Source: Pteria penguin (Eukaryota > Mollusca > Bivalvia > Pterioida > Pteriidae). Taken from it: 64,000 nt of DNA. This document shows positions 37,128 to 46,589 of the stretch, one piece after another (position 1 is the first letter of the stretch; every line of letters starts with the position of its first letter). The notes below the pieces were generated by a model. That model had not been told where the DNA came from. It ran no database searches and was given only the letters and a program-made list of their open reading frames with translations. Where the stretch lies: contig CM068581.1 of NCBI GenBank assembly GCA_035048485.1, forward strand, positions 2,886,430 through 2,950,429, written 5' to 3'. Made by a program: the position numbers and the translations under genes.

Positions 37128-38570
37128 GTGCACCCTGTATACCCTGTATGTAAGGATCACCTCAACATTATATATCCAAAGGAACTCGAGATAAAAGATA
37201 CAACAGAGAGCGCATCTTCTGCTTCATACCTCGATATACTCGTATCCATTAGTGACGGTTGTTCATTAGTAATCTCTCTCTTTTACAAACGTGACGAAAG
37301 AAAGAAAGCGGATACTGAGAGGAAGTGACATCACTGCGCAGTAAGTAGTAAAATCAGGAAGAAAGCGAACTCTAAGAGGAAGTGACATCACTGAGTAGTA
37401 AGTTGTAAAATCAGAAAGAAAGCGGACCTTGAGAGAAAGTGACATCACTTAGTAGTAAGTAGTGAAATCATAAAGAAAAGGGTTACTGAGAGGAAGTGAC
37501 ATCACCGCTTAGAAAGTAGTAAAATCAGGAAGAAACAGATGCATAGAGGAAGTGACATCACTGCGTAATAGACAACAAAATCAGGAAGAAAGCGGACGCT
37601 GACAGGAAGTAACATCACTGCGTAGTAAGCAATAAAATCAGGAGGAAAGCGGACCTTGAGAGGAAGTGACATCACTGGGTAGTAAGTAGTAAAATCAGGA
37701 AGAAAGCGGACTCTGCTTGGTGAGTAATAAAATCAGAAAGAAAAGGGATCATGAGAGGAAGTGACATCACTGCATAGGAAATATATCTTATTGTTGGCAT
37801 TCCGATGGGTACAAATTGCGTGCGACATCTGGCCGGCATATTTTTGTACTCTTCCGAAGCAGAATTCATACAGTATGCGCTCTCCAAAGGCAATAAACGT
37901 GAGAATGGTTCATTAGTAACCTCTTTTTATGACAAACGTAACGATTTCAATTTTATTATTACCAACTTCACTTTTCTGAGTAGCAGCATACCTTCCTCTT
38001 TCCTATATGGCGTCTTCATTTCACAGCTTATACGCTATGCCAGGGCCTGAGAGCGAGGCTGCTTGCCACGAAACTACTCTCACAAGGATATATTGAGGAA
38101 CGTTTGAAAGTCACTGAGGAAGTTCTATGGTCGATATAGGGATCTAGTGCAATTTCAGATTCCATTTTTAAGAATGTTAATCGATATTTTGGGACCTGAC
38201 CATACAAAATAACCTTCTTAACTTTTTGATTATAATTGATTGGACATAATATGTACATATATACAGACACTTGTGCACGTGCGTTTCCGACATCAGAATT
38301 TCAGTTACGCAGCATTTCTTGCCTTAAATGGGTAAATTTCACTTCGTTTTCTTGTCTCCTTCGTGTGTTCGTGCGTGTATATTTATGTATTTACCTCCTC
38401 CACTTGAAAGGTTGTTGCAGGAATTTTGCGACGGGAAACGCTTACTCCTCCCAGGCACTGGTCTCACCTCGATTTTATTTGGGTTTGCATTTGTCTGAAT
38501 ATAACACTATTCACGATATTGTCCTTTTATTCCATGGACTATGAGATATGGTTTACCCTTCGGTATTTCT
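37128..38570 (+). mobile_element. Retroelement family B, fragmented by a minisatellite
   Basis: RT fragments appear in the order Y-P-K-E-L-E-I-K-D-T-T-E (37150), the 59-bp minisatellite (37295-37785), then G-I-P-M-G-T-N-C (37795) and L-R-K-F-like residues and the tail (38260-38570). The G-I-P-M-G block should precede the Y-P-K-E-L block in an intact element. The pieces are therefore rearranged or come from two copies. Frames are broken throughout. Confidence 0.6.
37295..37785 (+). repeat. Minisatellite, about 59-bp unit, 8 degenerate copies
   Basis: Each unit contains GAGAGGAAGTGACATCACTG, a GTAGTAAGTAGTAAAATCAG segment and GAAGAAAGCGGA. Units vary by small deletions. It is embedded between two retroelement family B pieces. 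Confidence 0.9.
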
Positions 38571-39389
38571 TCGTTTTTTACTTTCAATAATTTTTGTCAG
38601 AGTTATTCTCCTTGGACTTAAAATTAGCAGTTTCCGCACATTATCTCTGGAACCAATAAAGATATTGAATTTATATTTAATATACTGATACATCTAAAGG
38701 ATATTTAGGTCAAGTTCAAATTTGGTTATGGGTCAATTATTTTTATGAGAGTAATCCCCCTTGGACTTAGAAAATTCTTTAGAAAAATCTTAACATTAGC
38801 AGTTTCCGCTCATTATCCCAGGAACACTTAGATATATTGAATTGATATTTGGAATACAGATACATATTAAGAATTTTCTAGGTCAAGTTAATAAGTTATA
38901 ATTAGGATACCTGTCTTTGGCATTTATATTTTGATTTTGTTTTGTGTCAGTTAATACTGATGTGACATACCTGTTAATCATTAGACACAAATTGAATGGA
39001 ATAAAAATATTTGTAGGTGATTATGAGGAGTAGATGACCTTTAATGTAGTCATGTAAGATCTGCCAAGGTTAGGGGTGGGGGCATATGCTACTGTTGTGT
39101 AAAATTGCACTGCTGTGTACTCAGTTCAGTTTAATCTCCGTCTTAGTTTGTAATATATTTGTAATGTATTCAATTTTTTTTTAAATAGTCTGCAGGTTGA
39201 TCGGATATTTCCAGGACATGAAACGGAGCAAATATCTGAATGTATATGTATACATATACTTGCCATTCGCCTAGTTTGGATTATTGTATCGAAAGCTACA
39301 ACATGTATAATATATTTTATTGATACTTTTTCTTATAACAGTGTAATATTTGTTGAGATGATGGTGAAACATTGTTGTATTCATTACAG
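38571..39389 (+). other. Intron, nothing recognised
   Basis: AT-rich sequence with two loose copies of a block containing AGCAGTTTCCGC and CATTATC (38625 and 38800), also related to 36910-36940. No exon or RNA gene is seen before the acceptor at 39389. Confidence 0.45.
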
Positions 39390-39641
39390 ACAATCCCTCT
39401 AGTGTGGATTTTCTGCCAGATAATGGGACATATGAGCTGATACCAGGTGAACAACTAGGACCAATCAACTGTTCAGCTGATTGTAATCCACCGTGTGAAT
39501 TTTACTGGAGCACTCCTACAGGAAATATACCCGGCAGTTTATTGGATATTGATATCACATCACCTATACAAGGCGGGAACTATGTATGTCATGCTTGGAA
39601 TGTAAACTACGACTGGACGTCTACCAACATCAACGTCATCG
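39390..39641 (+). CDS. Ig-domain exon d3 (unit 3), last Ig domain
   Basis: Phase 1-1 exon of 252 nt (acceptor TTCATTACAG ending 39389, donor GTAAGT at 39642). Subtype d. G-P-I-N-C-S-A-D-C-N-P-P-C, C strand F-Y-W-S-T-P-T-G-N, F strand G-G-N-Y-V-C-H-A-W-N. It has the canonical pair plus C-x3-C, but not the late extra Cys of d1 and d2. It is the last Ig exon before the D8C module; the phase-1 junction continues into 40153. An open frame past the donor is only the CA repeat. Confidence 0.9.
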
Positions 39642-39661
39642 GTAAGTATAAACTACGAATG

Positions 39662-39662
<1 letters not shown>

Positions 39663-39736
<74 letters not shown>
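39663..39736 (+). repeat. (CA)n microsatellite
   Basis: About 37 CA units starting 22 bp downstream of the donor of the last Ig exon. Confidence 0.95.
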
Positions 39737-39739
<3 letters not shown>

Positions 39740-39846
39740 TCGCGATTCTGATTGACTAACTTAAGACTGATACGCGAAATTTATCAGTTTCAAATACAAG
39801 ATGTAATCGTTCTTGAAGTAGATTTTATTCTGAATATGTAATTAAA

Positions 39847-39996
39847 TTATAAGAAATGACTGCAAAACATTTTCTGTCTATCGATGTATAAACAGAAAGC
39901 CAGGCACAAACTAAATGTAATGTGATTATATAGTTGGTGCCTCAGATTTTGTCTATACATGAATAGACAGAAATTTTTACAGTCATTTCTTAAATA
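39847..39996 (+). repeat. Fold-back (hairpin) sequence, about 150 bp
   Basis: The left arm from AAGAAATGACTGCAAAACAT through TTTCTGTCTAT and CAGGCACAAACT pairs with the right arm. That arm ends with GACAGAAATTTTTACAGTCATTTCTT and contains AGTTGGTGCCTCAG. Mismatches are scattered. It lies in the intron between the last Ig exon and the D8C exon. Confidence 0.75.
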
Positions 39997-40152
39997 CGTG
40001 GCATCAAGAGGTGTTTACCTCTACGGCACGCTATCCTTCCTATGGTTATATAGAGCCATGTGTTTGTCGATTTGTTCTGATTTTGTTTTACATAGTGGAT
40101 CTTAACATCTTTTACACGGATTATATTAAAAATAAAACAAAACTTTTTTCAG

Positions 40153-40347
40153 TTGACCCATGCAGTTCCATCAATTATAGCCCCTTATATGGATATAAAG
40201 AACGGTCGAGTGAGAGCAAGATTTCGGCCTCCATTCTGTGTGACGCTGATCTAACAGAAAACTGGTACAGAGCTGGCTTTAGTGACATGCTCATTGAAGC
40301 GCCATCCATTTTTGAATGTGGAACAGTGTATCCAATATGGTTAAATG
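40153..40347 (+). CDS. VWDE-like: D8C/uromodulin-type module, first half
   Basis: Phase 1-1 exon of 195 nt (acceptor ACTTTTTTCAG ending 40152, donor GTATAC at 40348). It begins V-D-P-C-S-S, then L-C-D-A-D-L-T-E-N-W-Y-R-A-G-F, F-E-C-G-T-V-Y-P-I-W-L-N-G. These are the standard landmarks of the Cys-rich module found in VWDE, uromodulin and GP2 (D-P-C, C-D-x-x-L, W-Y-R, C-G-T, W-L-N-G). The frame runs on to 40400 without a domain, which is why the GT at 40348 is taken as the donor: it cuts at W-L-N-G in phase 1 and joins in frame to 41381. Confidence 0.88.
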
Positions 40348-41380
40348 GTATACATATAACTGACTCCATTTCTTATGCCATTAAATTTCAATTATTGTAA
40401 TAGAGTCGAAGCTGGAAGAGTTAATTGTTAGATAAATACAATGTACAATAATTCTATGACCAGCTCATGGATAATCACAAACAAAGACAATTAATATCAC
40501 AATGAACTAAATAAGTAATAAAAGGTGCCTAAATACTTTTTATTCTACAATTTATTTTAACAAGTGTCTTCGTCATAAATTCAGTGATATTGTTCCTCGT
40601 CGAAGGAATATTCTGGCTGAATTTGTTTACAGTAAGTACATCTTCAATTATGTATTGCAATGAAAAGGATTTTACAATACAGACTGAATCTTTATTTTTT
40701 GATTACTAGAAATAGTAATTAACGAGTAAGTGTAAAATGTTATTTTATACCCCATCGGGGAGTACGTGCACAGTGTGGAGAGAAATTAGCGTTTCCATCG
40801 GAAACCAGCGACTGTCAGAAATAAATGAGCGGGCCTTCCCGCTCTTCTCAACCTGGAAGCGTGTACAGCCTTGCTAGCAGATGTATATGTAATAAGACTT
40901 CAAGGTAAATGTTAGCCAAACAAAATCAAATGCATGTATTGAACACTGTGCCTTCACCAGTGATTCCTAAGGCAAACTAACTAGTAACCAAATGATTGAA
41001 ATCAATAGTTAACATTCATCATACATGCTACCACAAGCATACATAGATACATGTGTATGTGAAACGAACTTCAACCTTTAGTCTTACAGTAATGTATCAC
41101 TATTTTTGGCTGTACTCTACTGAATTAAATTTATTCTCTAGTTCTGTTTGTCCAATTGTCTAGGTTTTCCTCTTATTATTTTCTTTTTGTTTTGTTTGTT
41201 TGCTTCTGTCTTTCTTAGTTTGCAATATAGCTTATAATTCAGTATCTTGTGAATTTTACTAGACATAAAATCATCAGGTAAAGTTAATTAATAGTATTTA
41301 GTATAGTTGTTAGATTCATACTTCTAGCTCTGTACAAATGCGACACTTGTGCATGTTCTCTGTATATTTGTCATATTTAG
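40348..41380 (+). other. Intron inside the D8C module
   Basis: About 1 kb of AT-rich sequence. A segment at 40775-40870 is less AT-rich (GGAGAGAAATTAGCGTTTCC and CGGGCCTTCCCGCTC), but no exon, tRNA or repeat family is recognised. Confidence 0.45.
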
Positions 41381-41542
41381 GAACTTTACCTGCGGTGGAC
41401 GAGACTATTGACGCTGAGGCATGTGTCGTCGGATACCAAAGTGACTGTGAAACGTCCATTCCAATCTCCGTAAAGAACTGTGGTGATTACAGAGTGTATC
41501 ACCTGAAGCCTACACCTGTCTGTCCTGCAGCATATTGTCTAG
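41381..41542 (+). CDS. VWDE-like: D8C/uromodulin-type module, second half
   Basis: Phase 1-1 exon of 162 nt (acceptor TCATATTTAG ending 41380, donor GTAAGA at 41543). It contains A-C-V-V-G-Y-Q-S-D-C, I-P-I-S-V-K-N-C-G-D-Y-R-V-Y-H-L and P-V-C-P-A-A-Y-C-L. The block I-x-V-K-N-C-G-x-Y-x-V-Y-x-L followed by Y-C closes the module in VWDE and uromodulin-type proteins. Together with 40153 it makes one complete module of about 118 residues. The 3' two thirds of this exon, with the donor, are repeated downstream in tandem (41568-42004). Confidence 0.88.
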
Positions 41543-41567
41543 GTAAGACCATGGTAATAGTATGAAA

Positions 41568-42004
41568 AACGTCCATTCCAGTCTCCGTAAAGAACTGTGG
41601 TGATTACAGAGTGTATCACCTGAAGCCTACACCTGTCTGTCCTGCAGCATATTGTCTAGGTAAGAACATGGTAATAGAATTTAAACCGTCCATTCAATCT
41701 CTGTAAAGAACTGTGGTGATTACAGATTGTCTCACCTGACACATACACCTGTCTGTCCTGCAGCATATTCTTTAGGTAAGAACATGGTAATAGTATGAAA
41801 AACGTCCATTCAATCTCCGTAAAGAACTGTGGTGACTACACCGTGTATCATCTGAAGCCGACACCTGTCTGCTCTGCAGCATTTTGTCTAGGTAAGAAAA
41901 TGGTAATAGTATAAAAAAAACGCCCATTCCCATCTCGGTACAGAACTCTGGTGATTACAAAGTGTATCACCTGAAGCCTACACCTGTCTGTCCTGCAGCA
42001 TATT
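41568..42004 (+). repeat. Four tandem copies of the D8C 3' half-exon and donor
   Basis: The 117-bp segment 41451-41567 (half-exon, donor GTAAGA and 25 intron bases) is repeated starting at 41568, 41684, 41801 and 41919, the last truncated at 42004. The first repeat still reads S-V-K-N-C-G-D-Y-R-V-Y in frame. The others have deletions that create stops. None has a usable in-frame acceptor, so they are probably not translated. Confidence 0.9.
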
Positions 42005-42992
42005 TGGTATTTTATTTATAGACCCTTTCACTATTATTGCGGGACTAACATTTTGGTTGACCAATGTTTATATTTCCCGTAACATTTTACGTCTTATTGA
42101 AAAAAACATTAATTTGTCTCTTGCGTCATTTTGCGGGAACAATCGGGAAGGGTCTATACAAAGTTGTTTTCCGTATTAGCGGGTATATGACGTCAAGCCA
42201 TTATGACGTCATACACTGTCTATATAAATATAGAACATATATACCTTTCAATTTTGTGCCCCAGATGCGCATTTCGACAACTTATGTCTCTTCAGTGGTG
42301 CTCGTGGCCGAATGATTGGAATTCTCATAATATATACATAGTTGAATAGACCAATTTATTTCGCGTATTATGACGTCACTTTATGAAAAACAACGCTAAA
42401 AGGTGATAGCTGGGACAAAAAAGACAATTATTATCAAGATCGGCAAGTGGTCTATTTTCCGTATTTTTACGCTGGTTTCTATGAAATAGGTTGACGTCAT
42501 AATGGTTTGATGTCAGATACCTGTTCATATGGGAAAACACTGTGTATAACGAAAACACCCAATTGACTGATCGTCAAATGCCTAAGATCGCCTCTTTTGG
42601 CACACTTTTTCATTATGGCTTCATAAATAAATGGCCCGTGAAACATGAATTTAACTGTGACGTCACAACTACGTAATATGCTTGATTAAAGAGGGATCTG
42701 GCGATTACTCGATTGTCAAGGTATACTATTTTTATTTTACAATCACTCGATGACGTCAATAAAGCAAGCACATCCCGTATCGCTTATGCACTACAGGTCC
42801 TACAGGTCGTCTTCACCAATGAATCTAGTCTGTAAAATTAATTCGGAAATTGTTATACAAAAGGCAATAACTGAAGTGTTATTAGATCTATGATGCATCA
42901 TACTAAAAATTCACTGTACATAACTTTCGTCTTATTATTTGTAAAGATGATTTGTAAAGATGATCTATGAGTCGAATACATATCAGATTGAA
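42005..42992 (+). other. Intron with TGACGTCA-like sites and a short dispersed repeat
   Basis: Contains several TGACGTCA or near matches (42186-42212, 42370, 42492, 42657, 42751) and a dispersed repeat at 42262-42316. That repeat (CAGATGCGCATTTCGACAAC, TTATGTCTCTTCAGTGGTGC) has related pieces at 58616-58672 and inverted at 19527-19577. No exon is seen. Confidence 0.45.
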
Positions 42993-43264
42993 GCCGGCGT
43001 GGCCTAGTGGTATTGCGCTGGACTTCTAATCGGGAGGCCGGGGTTCGAGTCCGGCTCTGGTCATGCCGGTGTTCTGTCTTTCGGATGAGACAGTAAAAAC
43101 CGAGGCCCCGTGTCGTGGTATGCATGGCACGTTAAAGATCCCTCACTGCTTCGGGTGGGTCCGTTGCAAAGGTCAAAATTTGTATGCCCCGCATCAGGCT
43201 GATGCCGCCACCCTATACGTGAAATATTCGTGGTGTGACGTAAAACAAAAATCAATCAATCAAT
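42993..43264 (+). mobile_element. tRNA-headed SINE, plus strand
   Basis: Head with box A GTGGCCTAGTGGTATTGCGC and box B GGGTTCGAGTCC. The body has TCTTTCGGATGAGACAGTA, GGCACGTTAAAGATCCCT and GCATCAGGCTGATGCC, and the tail is AATCAATCAATCA. Same family as 26908-27187, with a different tRNA-like head. A retroposed element, not a tRNA gene. Confidence 0.87.
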
Positions 43265-43644
43265 CATATCACATTGATATTTATCAGATTGAGATAGAGG
43301 GGTGTCTCACGAAGCATTGGTGATTCTGGTTCCATTCTGAAGTCAGATTTTGTGACGATATCATTATTTTTTTTTTATTTGGTATTTTCGCCTTTTTCCA
43401 GTTAAATCTTTACTTTGTAGGCTGTTTATACTGCACTGCTTTGTGTATTTTAAATGATTTTATTATAATAAATGTTATTTGAATGAAACGGAAAACAAAA
43501 ACAATTTCTAGGGGTTTTTTTTTTTCTTTTATTATTTATTTGCTTTGTTTGTTTGCTTTGTTTTGTTCTTGTTTTTTGCGTTTGTGCTTTGTTTTTGTTA
43601 TGTTATGTTTTAATTTTTTTTTTTTTTTTTTTTGGTTGTCGTTT

Positions 43645-44630
43645 GGGTTTTATGGCGATGTCCCTCGACTCCCATCATATGGTATCTATATATCTCAATT
43701 AGTTCGATTTGTCAGAGGCTGCACCGATGTTTTGGACTTTCATAAACGAAATTTACAAATTACTACTAAACTTTTAACTCAGGGTTACAGATATCACAAG
43801 CTAAGAAAAACATTCGGCAAATTCTTCAGATCTTATTCAGAACTTCTATCTAAATTTGGAAATATTTCTTTTCAACAGTATGTATCCAATGGAATTTCCC
43901 ATCCTAATTTTTACGGTGATCTCGTATATAAACTAAGGAAAGTAAAAGGCTCCGATAACGTTATTTTATCATGTAATAAAATAGTCAAATGTCTCCTAAA
44001 TAGACAATATGATATTGAGATCATTAAAAACACTATAGGTCTTGTATTTGGCCCCTCTACAGCCTTATGCAGACTTTTACTTGAACGTTGCACGCTGTCT
44101 TACAGGGCGGTGGGGACTATATGACGGGCCTCGTCCAAACCTCTTTCAGAGGAGACATGGTCCTGAACCTCGTCCCCTCTGACTGTTAGTCGGGACTCCT
44201 ACAGATCTAGGGTCTTAGCTCGCTTTCAGACTGGCAGAGCACGGTTTATCATGTTGTTGTCGCATATATTTTTATACCATTATGTGTTTTACAATACCTT
44301 ACGTGTTTATATTTTTATGACCTCTCAATATGCGATACCTGTTGACCCTTGTTCTTTACATGGAGGATTATTTATAAATTTTTAAATGTACGTCTTTTGA
44401 TTGTTCTGCTGTTACGGTGAGTGGGAAGGTGGGCCAGTAAACCGGTTAACCACACAATTTGTTTGGCTTTTGTCAAATTAAATGACCGTCCTAAGTCGGT
44501 ATCGTAATTGCACTACAATCAAATATTTTTGTAATGTGTTAAATGTTCTATTATATTATTTATATTCATGTATTGTATAGCTCCATGGTGACTTCTGCCA
44601 CATAACTGAGCCGGTAACTCCTCTTTTTTC

Positions 44631-44640
<10 letters not shown>
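43645..44640 (+). mobile_element. Retroelement family C, best copy: RT C-terminus plus full tail
   Basis: The frame 43483-44124 enters the element near G-D-V-P-R-L-P-S-Y-G-I-Y-I-S-Q-L-V. It continues through C-T-D-V-L-D-F-H-K-R-N, K-L-L-T-Q-G-Y, F-G-K-F-F-R-S-Y and E-R-C-T-L-S-Y-R-A-V-G to a stop at 44124. About 155 codons are uninterrupted. The catalytic RT part is missing (5' truncation). The tail follows with the GTTAGTCGGGACTCCTAC box, AACCGGTTAACC, GACCGTCCTAAGTCGG and a 3' end leading into an ATT tract. Classification is uncertain; families A and B share the A/S-Y-G-I/V-Y/F-I-S-Q-L motif. Confidence 0.78.

Positions 44641-44711
<71 letters not shown>
44632..44711 (+). repeat. (ATT)n microsatellite
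   Basis: About 25 ATT units with one ACT interruption, immediately after the family C tail. It may have grown from the element's 3' simple-repeat end. Confidence 0.9.
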
Positions 44712-45029
44712 TATTCATATATATATCTATCTATTTTATTTTCATTATTTAATTTACTCAATGAAATAGAAGCAAGATCCTAATGTGCATCGTATAAATC
44801 CTGTATTTTGATTGGTTGTTGACATGCAGGTATTCCACAGTACCCGTAAGCAATACCTGTAGGTTGTAAAATTACGTCACAAACATATACACGATACCCC
44901 GCAGTTTCGGATTTGTGAAGTCACGATACCCTACAGCTTTTGATATGACTGTGATATGCGACTTGGCTTAGAAAATCATAACTCTGTGTCTCTAGTTGTA
45001 ATTATATTTGTCAAATGCATTAGAAAAGT

Positions 45030-45198
45030 GTTACCACGTTAGTACACGTGTTTTACACATTTTGACCAGGTATCCATGAATACCCTGTCAGGAATGCAGT
45101 TTCACTGCGAGGCGTTAGCCAAACGGTGAAACGGATATTCCTGACAGAGTATTCACGGATACCCTGTCAAACTGTGTAAAACACTAACGTGGTCACCC
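45030..45198 (+). repeat. Fold-back element with near-complete inverted arms
   Basis: Left arm GTTACCACGTTAGTAC ... GTTTTACACATTTTGACCAG ... CTGTCAGGAATGCAGTTTCAC pairs with the right arm GTGAAACGGATATTCCTGAC ... CCTGTCAAACTGTGTAAAAC ... ACTAACGTGGTCAC. The loop is only about 20 bases. A structure of this size without coding capacity fits a hairpin-type MITE. Confidence 0.85.
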
Positions 45199-45421
45199 CT
45201 AATTACAGTTTTGTCAGTTGCCAAATATACAATAGGCAAGGAATTATATATATTTACACTTTTATCTAGCAGTCTTTTGCTTCTGGTTGAGCTTGTGTGC
45301 AGGTGAGCGATACAAACTTACTTAAATGTAGGTTTCTTGGTATATCTAGGCGTATTGATATATCTAGATATTTATCTTTTTATTATTTGCCACTAAAATA
45401 ACTTGTCATTTGTACTTCCAG

Positions 45422-45439
45422 ATGATAAAGATGTAACCG
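45422..45439 (+). CDS. VWDE-like: 18-nt microexon between the D8C module and VWDE core
   Basis: Acceptor TGTACTTCCAG ends at 45421 and a strong donor GTAAGT starts at 45440. The exon is two bases, five codons and one base (D-K-D-V-T preceded by a split Asp), phase 1-1. It joins in frame to 41542 upstream and 48402 downstream, giving Y-C-L-D-D-K-D-V-T-A-P-T-Q. The support is splice-site quality, phase and position; no homology can be claimed for six residues. Confidence 0.5.
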
Positions 45440-46029
45440 GTAAGTTCTTTGTCTATGTAATCTGTATGCCTTGTAGGGCTTTTCCCAAATTAAGAGATAC
45501 ATGTATATATAATGAGTCACTCATTGAAGTTTGGGTGCAATCTTTCTAGGGATATGTTAAAGATCCTGGTCACACCGTGTAGACTGAAGCTATACATATA
45601 TATGAGGACTGGCGAGGTATAACTCGCTGTAAACGTCATGAGTTTTATGCAATCTCTGATAAGAGTAAAATTCAATCAAACTCAGCTCGCTTTCTCTTCG
45701 TTATTATGCTCGAATCATCCTCCTCCAGTTTAATCAAATTACAAATGTATCTTTCACATCGATACACGAGCAGTGCCAGTATTCAACAACAAATGTACGA
45801 TCTGTGCACGTCACTGTCGCAATAACCAGAATTCAAGATTATTCTACGAGTCCAGTCGTCAAGAGTGTGCACGACTTAATTACGAGATACAACGAATTTG
45901 ATTTTTACGAAAGGTGTTGAAAACTGAGAATGAAAACCATACCACATGTCTACAACACTAAGTCCATTTGTATTCGACATCTGTAAGACACAAAACATGG
46001 CATGGACATTGTAAAAGAGAAGACAAAAG

Positions 46030-46390
46030 ACATATGACCAGGTTGTATGAAAAACATCACCAGGGACATGCACATTAAACATCACAGAAAACGATATTAC
46101 AAAAATATTCGATTATACTGCAGTTACGATGCCGACTTAGGACGGTCAGTTGAAGTAAAAAACCGGTTGACGTGCTCCCACCTTCCCATTCACCGCATAA
46201 GCGGCACAATCAAAGGACATTTGAAAAATTATAAATAATCTTCTATATAGGGGACAAGAATCAGCAAGTCTCTCAAGGAAAGAAGGCGACATCAACATAA
46301 GTAAACCGTGCTCTGCCCATCTGTAAGCGAGCTCAGATCCTTGATCAAAACGTGGCATGATATTTGTAAGACACAACACAAGGTATGCCA
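46030..46390 (-). mobile_element. Retroelement family C tail, antisense
   Basis: In + orientation it carries CACCAGGGACATGCACATTA, CCGACTTAGGACGGTCAGTT, AAAACCGGTTGAC and AAACCGTGCTCTGCCC, the complements of the blocks at 44200-44560. No ORF survives. Confidence 0.65.
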
Positions 46391-46589
46391 TTTATACACC
46401 GTTTGAATAGTCACTCTCTGACATCTCTCTTGAGACATCTCTAAGATATGTAAAGACACCGAGACGAGTCCTGCGCGACAACTGAAGAGTGTGACATTGG
46501 CCTAAAGTGTTTAATCTTTGTCCGCTGCTTGCCGAGAACAATTGATACGAATAAACATGTTGTTTTTGTGCAATTCGTTGCCTCTTATA

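Noticed and set aside
40348..40400. Continuation of the D8C first exon to the stop at 40400
   Set aside because: The residues after W-L-N-G do not fit the module, and the phase-1 donor at 40348 joins correctly to 41381.
43483..43650. N-terminal part of the 213-codon frame at 43483-44124 as a membrane protein
   Set aside because: The Phe-rich start is a T-rich tract read in frame upstream of the family C retroelement; it is not part of any conserved protein.
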